From Chrysogorgia sp. JL179-B06 (Eukaryota > Cnidaria > Anthozoa > Scleralcyonacea > Chrysogorgiidae): DNA of 64,000 nucleotides. Location: contig JAYKKM010000256.1 of assembly GCA_035772405.1 (NCBI GenBank), positions 124,001 through 188,000 of the forward strand, read 5' to 3'. The notes under the pieces were generated by a model. The model had not been told where the DNA came from. It saw only the letters and a list, made by a program, of their open reading frames with translations, and did not search any database. The position numbers were made by a program, and so were the translations under genes. Positions 33,473-45,666 of the stretch are shown piece by piece (position 1 is the stretch's first letter; every line of letters starts with the position of its first letter).

Positions 33473-36249
33473 AATTAAGAGTTTTTATTTCAAAATTTAC
33501 ACCAAAACAAGATATGTCATGCATGGATGCCTTACTTGTCTTCAGATCCAAAGAATTTGATATGAAATGTTCCATATTTTTCCGGGGCAGTTATCTATGA
33601 AAAACGAAAGCTTTTGATGTCGCACTTGCTTGAAAGTTAAAACTTAGCTGGACACTACATGAATTTATAATTGTGTCTGCACCTACTTACTGTAGCACGA
33701 GGTCGCCCTGTTTGAATGTCGCGGCTCTTTTCGCATAATCAACTTCTCCTAATTAGTGGCTACTTGTTTTCAATGCGTTGAAACTTGTTTTCAATGGTCG
33801 TAAGTGGTCGTAAGCTCAGCGACTAATTAGAATAATTATTTATTGCGCGCGCCATATTTTCCCGTGACGTCAGCGAAGCGCTATTAATGAAACCCGCGCG
33901 CGAACTAAGAGGCCTAGGGACTAGCCGTTGCGTGGTACGTGATTGAGCAAACGTGAAATCGGTGAAAATCCTTAAATCCGCCATGTTTTTGGCTTCAAAT
34001 TCAATTAATTTTTAATAATGGCAATGACACACAAAAGGGCGAAGATGGGCAACTGTTGCGAAACAAAACTTTACAATGGCCATGCCATTTTATTCTGCAC
34101 GATCATTTTGACCGATCAATAAAATACGCAGTTTTCATTTGAATAATCAACAGGTCGCAGAACGTAGCCTGAGTTCTCAAAACGTAGCAGAACGTAGCGC
34201 AAGGTGACAAAAGACACGTGCACACATGTTTTGAGGTGCGCGTTCTGAGGCGCGCACGCTCGATCGAGCGGGCAAGGCGTGCATTGACAAGTAAAATCGT
34301 TTGGCGTTCGACAGAGTCTCAGGGTACCTTATTGCCTGGCTCCATGGCCATTTTAGTCGGAAAAAACATTAAATTCAATAAAATATTTGCAACTCGTTAT
34401 TGAGAAGTCATTCAAGTTGCGTTAGGACAACATAATTCTACGTTTTGTTTTTATTTTGTTGTCATGGAAACACGTGACGTCACACCATCGAAATAAACAT
34501 GGTCGTGAAAGATCGCTCTTGCAGACAGACAAAAGTAACATGAAACGGGTTGTCCTTATGCATATAGGTAGCTCAGTAGTTGTAGTTTATGGTACAAACT
34601 TGCTATCAAGGCGCTATTTCATAGTTTATTCGAAATTAATGAAATCCTGAGGAAAACCATATTTTGCAATTATCTCGATATCTTTTACATAAGGACAACC
34701 TGGCAAGTTTGGGCAATCTACTACGATATTAGTTCTATCTATCTTGCTACTTTTCTACAGGTAATCAATAAGATTTGTCTGTCTGCGAAGCGAACGTGTT
34801 TTGTTAACGACGAATCGCGATTTGACCGCCATTATATTTCCGCGCCTGTCGTCATTTTGGTCATCTGAATGAGCGAAATAGCTGATTTGACTGTGTTTAT
34901 ATGGCTATTGCTGTTTGTAGAATACGGATATTTTCTTATCACTTTGTTATTGAGAAAATAAACACTCCCCTTGCACAAAATTACTAACGTATAAGTTTTG
35001 TCGAGTTAATTTATATTATGACAGAACAATATACATAGCTAAGATTTTTGCGCAAATATTCAAAAAGTTACATATAGATGTATCACACTGTGACTGTCAT
35101 AGACGGATACAGAGTTTATTGATATGAAAGGCGAGAATGTAACTGACTGTCATTATTTGTGATGCTTTTAGTTAAGTTTGCGATGGTTTTTAGTTTTATT
35201 CATCCGCACGCATACGGATTTGCTAGAGTTTCCGCCTGGCAAATACCTAAACAGGAAGACGGAGAAGTTAAACATTAAAACGACGAGACAACGCATCTAG
35301 TGCGTCAAAAGGACAAGAGACTCAGACGTTATTGTAAGATGTTCAAAGGCAATGAGAACTTTAGTAAACCACATGCTCAAAGCTCAAATGAAACCATCAA
35401 CATAAACAAGATGCTTTTTGAATGCGAACTCGATGCATGTAACAAGCATTCAGCCCAAATTTTATACCAATAGTACTTGACACGCATGCATAACTCAAAT
35501 GCCATCCTAAATTAAAAATTAAGCTCTTAGCAGTAATCTATTTTTTAAATTGGTACGGCATAGAGTATCTTTGCTTCATTTTGAAACATGTGAATTTGCA
35601 AGATTTGCGCTTTAGCAGATATATGACCGCCAAATTTGTAAACAAAGCTGTAAATTGAGAGACAGGCAGGAGTCATGTTTCATGAAGAAGAGATGCGTCT
35701 GAGCGCCATACGCTGATTATAAGTTAATAACAGGGATATAGCGCAATACTAAATTCATACAAAGGTAGCACGAACGCCACTGTTATAGACAGGATAACTG
35801 TCGTCTAAAAATATATATATTTGCCAGTATTCGTCTCTTCCTACAAAATCTCGATTTTATTTGTCGCCACGCGCGCGCGTGCGGTTCTCGCGGGAAGTAC
35901 GCTGTCTAGAACGTGGAGGGAGCCAGGCATTAATATACCTGAGGTAAATTACTATTTTTCCCGAGGAACGATGCCGTCGAGGAGTTAATGTTGTAGGACT
36001 TCTGATGTCATTTTTAAAATATGCAACCTACAATCTTCAGCTATGTGTCAAGAGAAAGATATTGTAGCATGATTTTTTTGGTATAACTTTGAGGTTTCTA
36101 GCTTAATAGAAAGTATGTTGAAACCACATTGATGGAAACCCATTTCACCAAAATGTTCACTGCACGCTCAATTTTTATGTTATTTCCCTCAAATTTTGCA
36201 GGCATACATTGCTGGAGCTAGCAATTTTTTTTCAAACAAAAATTCCACA
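33473..36249. other. Long non-coding stretch with a dispersed motif
   Basis: No supported gene. It contains GC-rich promoter-like DNA near 33840-33960 (upstream of the five-exon gene), the dispersed motif GACAAGTAAAATCGTTTGGC at 34286, and a possible inverted pair (GCCTGGCTCC near 34336 and its complement near 35925) that might bound a 1.6-kb element. Short ORFs have no recognisable content. Confidence 0.45.
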
Positions 36250-36400
36250 TCTTTAAAAACTGTAGTTGCAATTGTAACTACCAAATTAGACTACTGTAAT
36301 GCTTTTCTACGGACTTACTAAGTATCAGATTAATAGACTACAAGTCTTAGACTGCCTTAGACTACCAGCAAGAAACGTCGTCTTCCTCTTCAGAAAAAGT
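36250..36400 (+). pseudogene. Short LINE RT-tail fragment
   Basis: VVAIVTTKLDYCNAFL, then after a frameshift GLTKYQINRLQ. This is the conserved ...TSRLDYCNALLYGLPKxxINRLQ stretch behind the RT domain of CR1/jockey-type LINEs. Only about 50 residues survive. Confidence 0.65.
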
Positions 36401-36986
36401 GAAAGAAGTGGTATACTTGGGATGTTGTCTACCGCGGGGAAATTCTACAATGTGATTGGCTCGCTATATTCAATCTGCCTTTTTGATTGATTTTTGTTTC
36501 AATCATTCTAGTCGATTGACGTTTTCAATCGAAATTAGAATGAGTTCTGAAATTGTCGAAATTTTTCAATCTAAAACCAATCTTTTAGATTGAAAAATAT
36601 TCCAATCTGTCTAAAGATTTAAATTTTCAATCTTTGGAATTACGAGAGTACTAAATATAATAAGAAGAAACATACTCCGAATATAAACATCTTGTAAACT
36701 CAAGATATGAGTTATTAGAAAAACAAGACACAAAATTAAGGTAATATTTTGACTCTATTGGGCATTACATTTAATACCCGAACCCCCCTGAATATTTGTC
36801 TTCATTGCGACCAGCTCAATTTTTCCAGAGAATGTAGAAAGTCCAGCGCGAAAATATTAACATAACCATTCTGTTGGTCTGTCATATTAAATTTTCCAAA
36901 CATAACCACGCCTTCATAGACAATTGTCGACAATTGACAGACTATGGACGTCTTCATTAAGGTAGACGTCTCCACTATGGACAAAG

Positions 36987-37388
36987 CTATTTTGTTAGTA
37001 CATTATTCGATGGTTCGGCCAAGTCTGTTAAAGACAATCTCTCTTTAAAAAGGATCCGAATCTTGTTCCACATCTCTTTGACTTCCTTCATCAGGGTTTT
37101 GTCGTTGTTCAGGCGTGATTGGAGTTGACGCAAACGCTTCTGGGACATGGCATAACCGTCCGATTTAGGGGTATGTGACTCTTTCCATGGAAGTTTTACT
37201 TCATACCGGCTTTGGCTTCCGTCGCGGTTTCTCCGTTGATCCCCATGGTCTCGATTTCCCAGAATCGGTGCAAGTTCTTCGATAATTCGTTGTCGTCTTC
37301 GAATGTGTCGTAAGAATTCGGGACAGACGTGGAACATTGTCTCTCGATAGAAAGATTTACGGTGGAAATGCCAGAAGCTAATTAGCAA
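36987..37388 (-). pseudogene. BEL/Pao pol fragment (linker before RT)
   Basis: The ORF contains RYEVKLPWKESHTPKSDGYA, then MSQKRLRQLQSRLN. This matches the segment just before the RT of BEL/Pao pol (compare FPWKNYHPPLPSNYV at 7.6 kb and LPWRNNHLPLPPNEA at 47.3 kb). The first 45 residues (FLRHIRRRQRIIEELAPIL) are less certain. Nothing of the RT proper follows. It is the third BEL/Pao trace in the window. Confidence 0.6.
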
Positions 37389-37663
37389 GTTGTAATCATA
37401 AAAAAACCAATGAAAACAGTTTTCAAAGGCTGAGTAGTGTCACTAAACACTTTGTTTCATTTTTAAAATCTTTCTAAGCGATTATTCTCTAACATGTGAA
37501 AGTTTTTTATAATTTTGTCAGGCGGTTTTTGTGTTTGAATGAGTTTGTCGGCTGTGGACTTATTATATTTTGACTTATGTGAAATTCACTGATTTTAACA
37601 TGTCATCTCAATATCTCAATGTCTTTTCAAATTAAGGTGGCTTAATGTTGGCTTTCAAATTAA

Positions 37664-39763
37664 GGTGGCTTAATGTTGTTTTAGTAAGCTAATTAGCAAG
37701 TTGTAATCATAACAAAAATCAACTAAAACCCAATTTACCAAACACAGACATCACATAGTGTTCTTGAATTCTTGTTATGAAAATTAATAAAATTAATATT
37801 TTTGAAAATGTTGTTTAATTTAGACTTAACAGACTAACTTCGTTTCCAGTCGAGCAAAAGGGGGAAGAGTCTCAGGTAATTTTTAAATTGGGAACGCCCC
37901 CTAAAAATATCAGCAATCCATTACAGTATGCATATCACTTTTTTAGACTGACCTCTTTTTCTCGGCCTAAAGAAGAAAATAAGCACTAAAGGTAGACTTT
38001 ATTTCTGTTAATTGTACACGCAAAAGAAAAACACGGGTCAAAAATTCAAAATTCACACAAAAATCGTTTTAAGACGAAGTCAAATAGATATATCATAACA
38101 TTTTGTTAGGAGTAATATCAAAATGGCCTTTGTCTCTTTCAATACGTTCACTTCCATGCACGCAACATATGCAAAATAAATAATGCCCTCACTCATTTGA
38201 ATGACACAACAATTCAAACGAAGTTTTCAACCGACAAAAGTCAAAACTTTTAAGTCAAAATGTCTTTTGTTTTGGTGCTTGCCAAGTATTTCTTTTTTGG
38301 CACTGTATTTCTTTTTTTGGCACAATGGAACAGTGGTGTGCCGGCAGGGGGGGGGACCGGGTGTGCGGGCAAAGAGTTCCAAAGGTAAATGTCTGAATTC
38401 ACTTTTTGAGTTCGATGTATGAATTTGTATTAAATGTTCGCTCAGATTGCAGGAAATGCCGTTTCCGAGGTCTTAAATCTCAAAATTTTCCCGGTTTACA
38501 TTCCCAAACTCTAGTACCCCGCCATCTTGAAATAACAAAATGATCACTCCAATAATACATTGGTTTTGACTTTGAGATCAGTGTCGATCACGTGAGTCCA
38601 TTAAGTGTGATGTATCGCTGTCACTGATTAGTTTACCACTCTTACCACCATCTAACAGTTCCTGATTGACTAATTAAACTAACATAGTTACGCGCATCAT
38701 AACAATGTATCTGCATACGCAGATACAAAAATTTAGGCTGCCCATTTTACTACTCGTGCGGCCAAAGGCCTGGCACGAGTAAAAAGCTAATTTAAAACCG
38801 CAAAGCATCGTGGTTAAATGTATCGCTGCCATATTTTTTTATTATGGAACCTCCTGCACCCTGCACCGTTTACACGACACCACACAAAATTTTGTGCGGA
38901 AATAGGCAACAATCAAACTTGCAACAGTCAGACTAAGTTTTTATTTTAGGTTGGCTGGAAGAAGAGATGGGATGAACTGAGATCGCAGTTGATTTAGGAA
39001 TTACACCATAGAAGAGGAATCATAATTTCAGTTGCTGGTTTTTAGAGGATTTTAATAGCCGCAAGACGTTTAGCCTTGTTTACGTTTTTCAGGCAAACGC
39101 TTTTTAAAGCTCCCAAGAGCTTTTGAATTTTGTATGAACGAAATTTGCCTGCCAGCAAAATGTAAACAAGGCAAAGGGTTTGTTTAACACTTAAACTGCG
39201 CGCTCGGTGAGCTCGTTGATGTTATGGGATAATTATGTATAAATTATGTATTAATAATAATAGTAATAATAATTAGTTTAATAGACCGCATCACAGCTGA
39301 AACTCAAAATATAAATATGTATAAATATGTATTAACATTTCACGCATTTTAGTGCTGTTATTGCCTGCTGCCAATCGGTAGGGATGGATTCGGTGACAAG
39401 GTTATATTAGCCCTGCTCATAACCAGGCGAAGAGTCATCGAGACCTCCCAACCAATGGTACATCCTCCATCCCCACCACGCCATATTGTTTTGTTTTCGA
39501 CACTGTGGCGCGGAAACTGAGGACGAATCCAACATTGCCGCTCGACGTTTTTGCTGAGAAAATTGGCCCGTGTAACATTTTAAGATTCATCTCAACCCAT
39601 TTCAACTTCCTTGGTAAAATTCAAACGTTATTCATCATGGAATATCCCAAACTTCCGTCTCTAATTTTCGAGAAATTCCCTACTGAGCCTTTGAGAAGTG
39701 TTTTCATTGGTTGGTTATTATTACAACTTGCTAATTAGTTTAGTAAAACAACATCAAGCCACC
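37664..39763. mobile_element. 2.1-kb element flanked by TTAA
   Basis: The left end GGTGGCTTAATGTTGTTTTA and the right end, reversed, GGTGGCTTGATGTTGTTTTA both adjoin TTAA (37660-37663; 39764-39767). The inverted arms extend about 70 bp (CTAATTAGCAAGTTGTAAT). Inside there is no transposase; a G-run lies near 38347 and hairpins near 38745 and 39078-39175. A 28-bp tandem copy of the left end at 37632 and a partial arm at 37372-37430 suggest repeated insertion or local duplication. It is a TTAA-type non-autonomous element. Confidence 0.7.
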
Positions 39764-40140
39764 TTAACTAGCTGAGATGTAGTCTCTTAGCAACTTATAC
39801 AACGGGTATAGATTTTCTTATTGTCCACGTGTGGCAGTTGGAATTTCTCCAAAATTAGAGACGGAAATTTGGAGTAATTCCAATTGCCACGCGTCCACAA
39901 TAAGAAAATCTGATTTCACACCATCCCATTTGAACTTCTTTGGTAAAATTCAAACGTTATTCAGCATGGAATATCCCAAATTTCCGTCTCTAATTTTGGA
40001 GAAATTCGAATTGCCAAGGGTCGACAATAAGAAAATCTGATTTCACACCATCCATTTGAACTTCTTTGGTAAAATTCAAAACGTTATTCAGCATGGAATA
40101 TCCCAAATTTGCGTCTCTAATTTTGGAGAAATTCGAAGAT
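39580..40140. repeat. ~127-bp satellite with an inverted half-unit
   Basis: The unit containing TTTGGTAAAATTCAAACGTT and ATGGAATATCCCAAATTTCC recurs at about 39585, 39911 and 40038 (last two 127 bp apart). At 39825-39900 part of the unit (AATTTCTCCAAAATTAGAGA) is inverted. The array straddles the right end of the TTAA element. Confidence 0.8.
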
Positions 40141-40379
40141 AAGTAGACGATTTATGGTATATTTTGCTACGAAATCGTACGAAACACTATCTTTCGCCCT
40201 TGTGTTGAATGTTCAACTAAACTTACCCCCGGGCTCGAAACAAAAATCGTCAAATGTTTAAGATGTGGGCACCACATGCATTTTGAATCGTGTCAAGTTA
40301 TTGTAGCAAGCCATCAACCATACATCTATTGTAAGATCCACATCGTTATTATATAGTCCTCCTTCCCCTAAGTTCAAAG

Positions 40380-40500
40380 CTCGACAATGGCTTGCAACAT
40401 GTACGCACCGCGTACCTATTTTTATATCATTTATCATAATAGAGAATAAAACAGGACCCAATACGGTGCCTTGAGGAACAATACGGGTTAAACCTCTGCA
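40380..40500 (-). pseudogene. LINE RT motif fragment
   Basis: Minus-strand translation gives RIVPQGTVLGPVLFSIMIND, the conserved (G/R)xPQGxxLGPxLF motif of non-LTR reverse transcriptases. Coding on either side is not recognisable; the frame runs on downstream (to 40258) without LINE features. Confidence 0.65.
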
Positions 40501-40740
40501 AAGTCCTGTTGATACACCCTACTCTGTTATTTTTCTCTCTCTAACGCCAGACGATTTTACTTGTCAAGGGGAGAGTGATGCCACTCAATGAGTTAAACAA
40601 TAATACAAAATAATTTATGAATATGATAGAACGTTTCACCAAACTAGAAAAAGAGATCCAATATTAGATTTCTTACAATATCTACAAACTATAATAACTA
40701 GACTTCAGAACAATGGTAAATACAATAGGCCAATAATATT

Positions 40741-42170
40741 TTTGCACTTTATATCAACCAAATAAATTTTATTCAGTCTCCTTTAATTATCAACCCTAAA
40801 TTTGCAGCGCAAATTTCACAAATATCCTTTGAAAATCGATGTTGCGATTGCTGTTAACATTGAGATTGAGAAGTATCATTTCTCAGTGGCCAACTAGTTT
40901 TTACATTTTATATCATCCAAATAAATTTTATTTAATCTAAACTAATTATCAAATCTAACTTTGCTGCGCAAATTTCACAAATATCCTTTCAAAGTCGATG
41001 TTGCGAACGACCTAATTCGAACTTAACGCAACACACCAAAGCTTCATCATTGAAATTGCTGTCTCACATATATGAAAACATAATGGCCACTGCAAACACA
41101 TTGACTTACCCTGAAAATTAATATATCTGTCTAGAATGCTCGTGGCTGTGCTCATGGTTCGTCAAGATGGGCCAGAGGGCAAGGAAACTACTCCAGGTCA
41201 GCAGATTTGCAACAAGAAGTGCTTCAAGTAACACCACGTAAAAACGTGTACGCATGCGTCAATCTTAACCCAGCGCCTCCGGGAGATTGGAGCCAACGGT
41301 TGGCGCATGCGCAGCGAGACTTCTTGTTCTCGTTCAGTTTTGAAATGGCTTCTAAACCGTTGTACCTGTTTTACGGTTGTGAGGGAGCGGACAGCAGTTT
41401 ACAGTCGGACATCGTAGAAGTAGCGATAAGATGCCATCCTTCGGTATTTCCGAACCCTGTTCAGTTTTCTTCGTTAATTTACACGAATGAAAAGCTGAGC
41501 AGATTCAGTAAGTGATCTATCTCATGTATACAGTTGAAAGCTGCAGTCTGGCAGCTGAAAGCTCGAACTATTATGAATTGCTTGGTCAGAGAACGTTTCC
41601 ACTCGAAATTTGCATAATATAACCAAAAATTGCGCAATTTCCAAGCAAATTGAGAAGTATCACTTCACAGTGGCCACAAATTGAGAAGTATCACTTCACA
41701 GTGGCCAGCTAGTTTTTGCATTTTATATCATCAAAATAAATTTTGTTTAATCTAAACTAATTGTCAAACCTAACTTTGTAGCGCAAATTTCACAAATATC
41801 CTTTCAAAGTCGATGTTACGAACGACCTAATTCGAACTTAATCCAACACACCTAGGCTTTCAAATTCCAATGCGTCCAGTCAGGCTCTTGCCGTTTTTTC
41901 CATAATTCTCTGATGGCCAACTAGTTTTTCCTTTTTTTGATGAAAGCATATGGTTCATTTTGAAACAAATTTTCTTTGCGGTAAAGTGGATTTCCACGCG
42001 AAATTTGCACATAACCAAAAGTTGCGCAATTTTCCAAGGAAATTGAGAAGCATCATTTTGCAGTGGCCAGCCAGTTTTTGCATTTTATGTCATCCAAATA
42101 TATTATATTTATTCTAAATTCTTTGTCGACCCTAAATTTTGCAGCGCAAATTTGTCAAATATATTTTGGT
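40741..42170. repeat. Four dispersed copies of a ~180-bp module
   Basis: Copies at about 40741-40860, 40861-41042, 41648-41853 and 42035-42170 share ATTGAGAAGTATCA, CAGTGGCCA-CTAGTTTTT, TTTATATCATCC-AATAAATTTT and GCGCAAATTTCACAAATATCC, in the same order and orientation. In the third copy the first 32 bp are duplicated in tandem (41648, 41680). A first exon lies between copies two and three. Confidence 0.85.
41345..41507 (+). CDS. First exon of an unidentified gene
   Basis: ATG with G at -3 and G at +4 opens MASKPLYLFYGCEGADSSLQ, then SDIVEVAIRCHPSVFPNPVQ. The exon ends at an excellent donor (TTCA|GTAAGT). Upstream is GC-rich with GCATGCGCA words, promoter-like. No domain is recognised and no second exon was placed. 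The frame also runs 46 codons upstream of this ATG. Confidence 0.4.
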
Positions 42171-42442
42171 CTTTTTTCAATGTATCACCGGTCCGGTTTT
42201 TCGATGTATCACCGGTCTTTAATTTCTGTGCATGTCTTTATCTATTATCACCAGCCTTTTACAATTCCTATTCGCCCAGTTCAGTTTGATGCCGGCCTTT
42301 CATGCTTTTTCTACTGGCTATTTAGTTTCTTTGTTCACTAAATTTTGAAACAGATTTTCTTTTCGGTAAAGTGTTTTTTTATTCGAAATCTCATCCCTGC
42401 CATGGCTATGACGAGTAAAATCGTCTGGCGTTAGCTGCAGTA

Positions 42443-42555
42443 AAATACTAGTGAGCTAACCATTGTCACCATTGTCCATTGTGGTAACCATCGTCACCAT
42501 TGTCCAATGGTCACCATTGTCCATTGTGAAGTACCATTGTCCATTGTGAAGTACC
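42443..42555. repeat. ACCATTGTCC tandem repeat
   Basis: Units of ACCATTGTCCATTGTG and variants repeat about seven times just upstream of the LINE endonuclease. It may belong to the LINE's 5' UTR. Confidence 0.85.
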
Positions 42556-42688
42556 CTCTTCCAATGTGCGTGAGAACGCAGTCGAGCAATTACGCAGACG
42601 ACATAGACATGAACAAAAGGGATTGAACTAAGCAACCAAGACACCACGCAACAATGCGATACCACTGCCAAAGACTTCGAACGTTTCC

Positions 42689-45666
42689 ATGATGACGAAC
42701 AAACACCAGCTCATACTAGGATGCTGTAACGTCACAATGTGCAAGGACGATGCGAAGCTCGGGCAATGTGCGATAGCCGCGAAGCAGCTCGGACAACAGC
42801 TATGCTTCATCACCGAGACCCACCGTATTGGAAATGGCCTGATAGATCAGTGGCCAAAACATGCGGAACTGTCGGGCTGGCAGTTTGTGTACTCAGGGCT
42901 ACGGCGAAAGGCGGCAGCTGGGGTAGGCATACTCTGCAATGAGGAGGCGGAGTTGGTGGACTTCAACGTGGTTACCGAGGGCAGAATTCTCCACGCCAGA
43001 ATCAAGATCAAAGGCATTAAGCTCAACGTTTGGTGCATATACGCGCCGACTAACACCACAGTTGATGCAACGAAAACGGTTTTTTTTGCGACGCTAGCTA
43101 AAAGTATACGCGAAATGCACAAAAGTTCCCCTCTTGGAAGGTGATGATCTCTGGTGATTGGAATAGCACCCTCGGTCCGGACGCACCTAGCGTCGCCCTA
43201 CATCGGCAACAACTACATCGACGAATACCCGACCACCGACAACGGCTACAAAATGGCGGAGTTTCTCTCCGACCACAAGCTGTATGCACTGAATACCCTC
43301 TTTGAGACCAAGCCAAACCACCGCGTCACGTGGCAGCTCGGCCGAACCAAAAAGAGGCTCGATTACTTCGTAACGGACTATTTCATCCGCCGCTGTGCGC
43401 AGCATTGCAGGGCATATCCTGCGCAAAGTGCCCCATTCGAGTCGAACCATCGGTTACTTGTATGCCATTTGCAAATGCCATCTTGAGCTCAGCGCACGGT
43501 TATGTTTGAGCGGAGGAAGCCCAAGCCAATCCTCCGGAGCTTACGCGATGAGTCACCAGTGCGCAGGCAATATGCGGAAGCATTGGACCAGGAGCTACCA
43601 AGGCTCGAGTCTCAAGTCGAACTCACGGCGGAGGAACTGAACAACAGAATCATCGAGGGTATCCAGGCGGCCACCGCAACATCAGTACCGGTGGCGGTAT
43701 GCGAGGAGGATCCATGGATCACACCGGAGTTTAGGGAGCTTGTGCACGAGCTCATTGGCGAAAAGGTTACCCGCAAGCGCAGGAAGCTGGTCAAGAAGCT
43801 CAAGAAGACACGGGCTCGGCTCAAAACGATGTTCCATAAGGAGCGCGCCCTCGCCATCAACGCCGCCGCTGAGAACCGGCAAGTCGAAGAGGAGTACAGG
43901 TTGTTGAAGGACAAGAAGATGCTGCGCAACAGCTCCAAAGTCCTCTGCCCGGCGGACAAGCTGCACGCGTACTTCAAAAACCACTTCGCTGCATGCCGCC
44001 GGCCCCCGAGCTTGACAACCTCCAAGACCACCAGTATCTGTTGCCGGATTCGACCTGTACAGAAATCGATGTGTCAACACCATCCCTCGAGGAGGTACGG
44101 CGCACTTGTGAACAACTCAAGAACAACCGCTGTTTAGGGAGCGACCGCGTCGCCGGTGAACAACTAAAGTACGCAGATTGTCCCAAATTACAACGATACG
44201 TACATGCATTGATCGTCAGAGTCTGGGTCCGTGGGGACTGTCCACAAGGATGGAGGCTGTCACGCTTGAAGCCCCTATGGAAATGCAAGGGGTCAGTCAC
44301 AGAGGCTGCAATGTATCGCGGACTCATGATCAATGCAACTCTGAACAAAGTCTTGATTATGATCATCATCACACAAGTCCGTGAACACTACGAACACTCG
44401 ATCCTCCCATTTCAGTGGGGATTACGACGAGCATGATCAACAACCGACGGTGTGTTTGTAGCCAGACAGATAACAACGAAGGTGGCCAGCCAGATCTTTG
44501 GATCATTCATTGATCTCCGAGCAGCGTATGACCATCTGTACAGGCCACTGATCTGGCGGATTCTCCGGATGAGGCTCGGCGAGAAAGCAGACAAGATCAT
44601 CCGAATACTCGAGTGCACATACGAAGACACCCAAGCCAAGCTAGACGACGTGGACGCACCTATACCGATCAAAGTGGTGTGGAGTCGTACGTGATATTCA
44701 ACTACGTACTTGACACCGTCATGAGGGTGTTGCTGGCCAAAATTGAGGCGAAATACCCAGGCGCGGGCATAACACACAGTTACGATATACACAATGAGTG
44801 CACGGATTGGCAACAGCGGGTGGCTGCTGCGGCTCGAGGGGTATCAACGTCGACTGTAATCATGTATGCAGACGACATCTTACTGTTGGGAAGGTCCAAA
44901 CAAGAGCTTGAGGGTATGATGGAAATCGTCCTGAACACCTTCACAGACTACGGATTGACACTGGCTACCGACAAAACCTTCACGATGACGTGGAACACGG
45001 CCGAGACGGTGCGCGAGCAGGAAAGCCTGATCCAGGTGGGCGGTGAGAACCTCGGCAACCTCAGACAATTCCGGTACGTAGGGCATGTATTGACCGATGA
45101 CCCTAAGTGACCTCAATACATCACCAATCAGATCGGTTTTGCTTGGTCGAAATGGGCTGAGATCAAGGGAGTGTTGTGCGACCGTGAAATATCACTCTGG
45201 ATAAGAGTGCGCATGCTGGAAACGATGATCAGAAGTAGGCTAGTGTATGCGGTACAGTCTGATCGGCTAAAAGCGGCCGAGCGCAACAAACTCGACAGCA
45301 TTTGGGTCAACTTCTGTCGGAAGTTGCTGAAAGGCGGGTACAGGCGAAAGAAGGACACGACGATGGCGAAGATGGTGATTACGCGTACTGCTTAAGCAAC
45401 GCCGAAGTACTCCGAATTTGCAAAACGAGCCCTATTAATGAGTTCTTCCAGCGCCAACATATTAAATACATCGCCCACATCGCGAGAATGCCTAACGACA
45501 GCGAGCTCAAGCAATGGCTATTCACAAAATCCGAGCATAAATACGCGAGGTGCAGGTGCGACGCATGCTTTTCAAACGTGAAGAGCTTCAACGGTGGCTT
45601 CAATGCCACGAATCTCGATGGGCAGAATAATGCCTCAATGAGACAACCCCCATGATGATGATGATA
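42689..45666 (+). pseudogene. RTE-like LINE, near full length, with (ATG)n tail
   Basis: An apurinic-type endonuclease begins at 42689 (CFITETHRIGNGLID, GVGILCNEEAELVDF, NVWCIYAPTNTTVD, SGDWNSTLGPDAPS after a shift, RTKKRLDYFVTDYF). A charged linker follows (43502-44020), then RT motifs: LKPLWKCKGSVTEAAMYRGL, FGSFIDLRAAYDHLYRPLIW, and MYADDILLLGRSKQELEGMM near 44865. The tail (FFQRQHIKYIAHIARMP) ends at 45655. An (ATG)n tract follows at 45652-45665, as in RTE-type LINEs. Several frameshifts and a stop after LTDDP make it inactive. The clade is inferred. Confidence 0.85.

Noticed and set aside
34320..35945. 1.6-kb TIR element with GCCTGGCTCC ends
   Set aside because: The paired ends are short (about 25 bp with several mismatches), no target duplication is visible, and nothing inside supports it; left as a note only.
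39580..40140. CRISPR-like array
   Set aside because: Units are about 127 bp, contiguous and partly inverted, with no unique spacers; a satellite in a eukaryotic genome.
42847..43450. Minus-strand ORFs across the LINE
   Set aside because: They are shadows of the plus-strand endonuclease coding.
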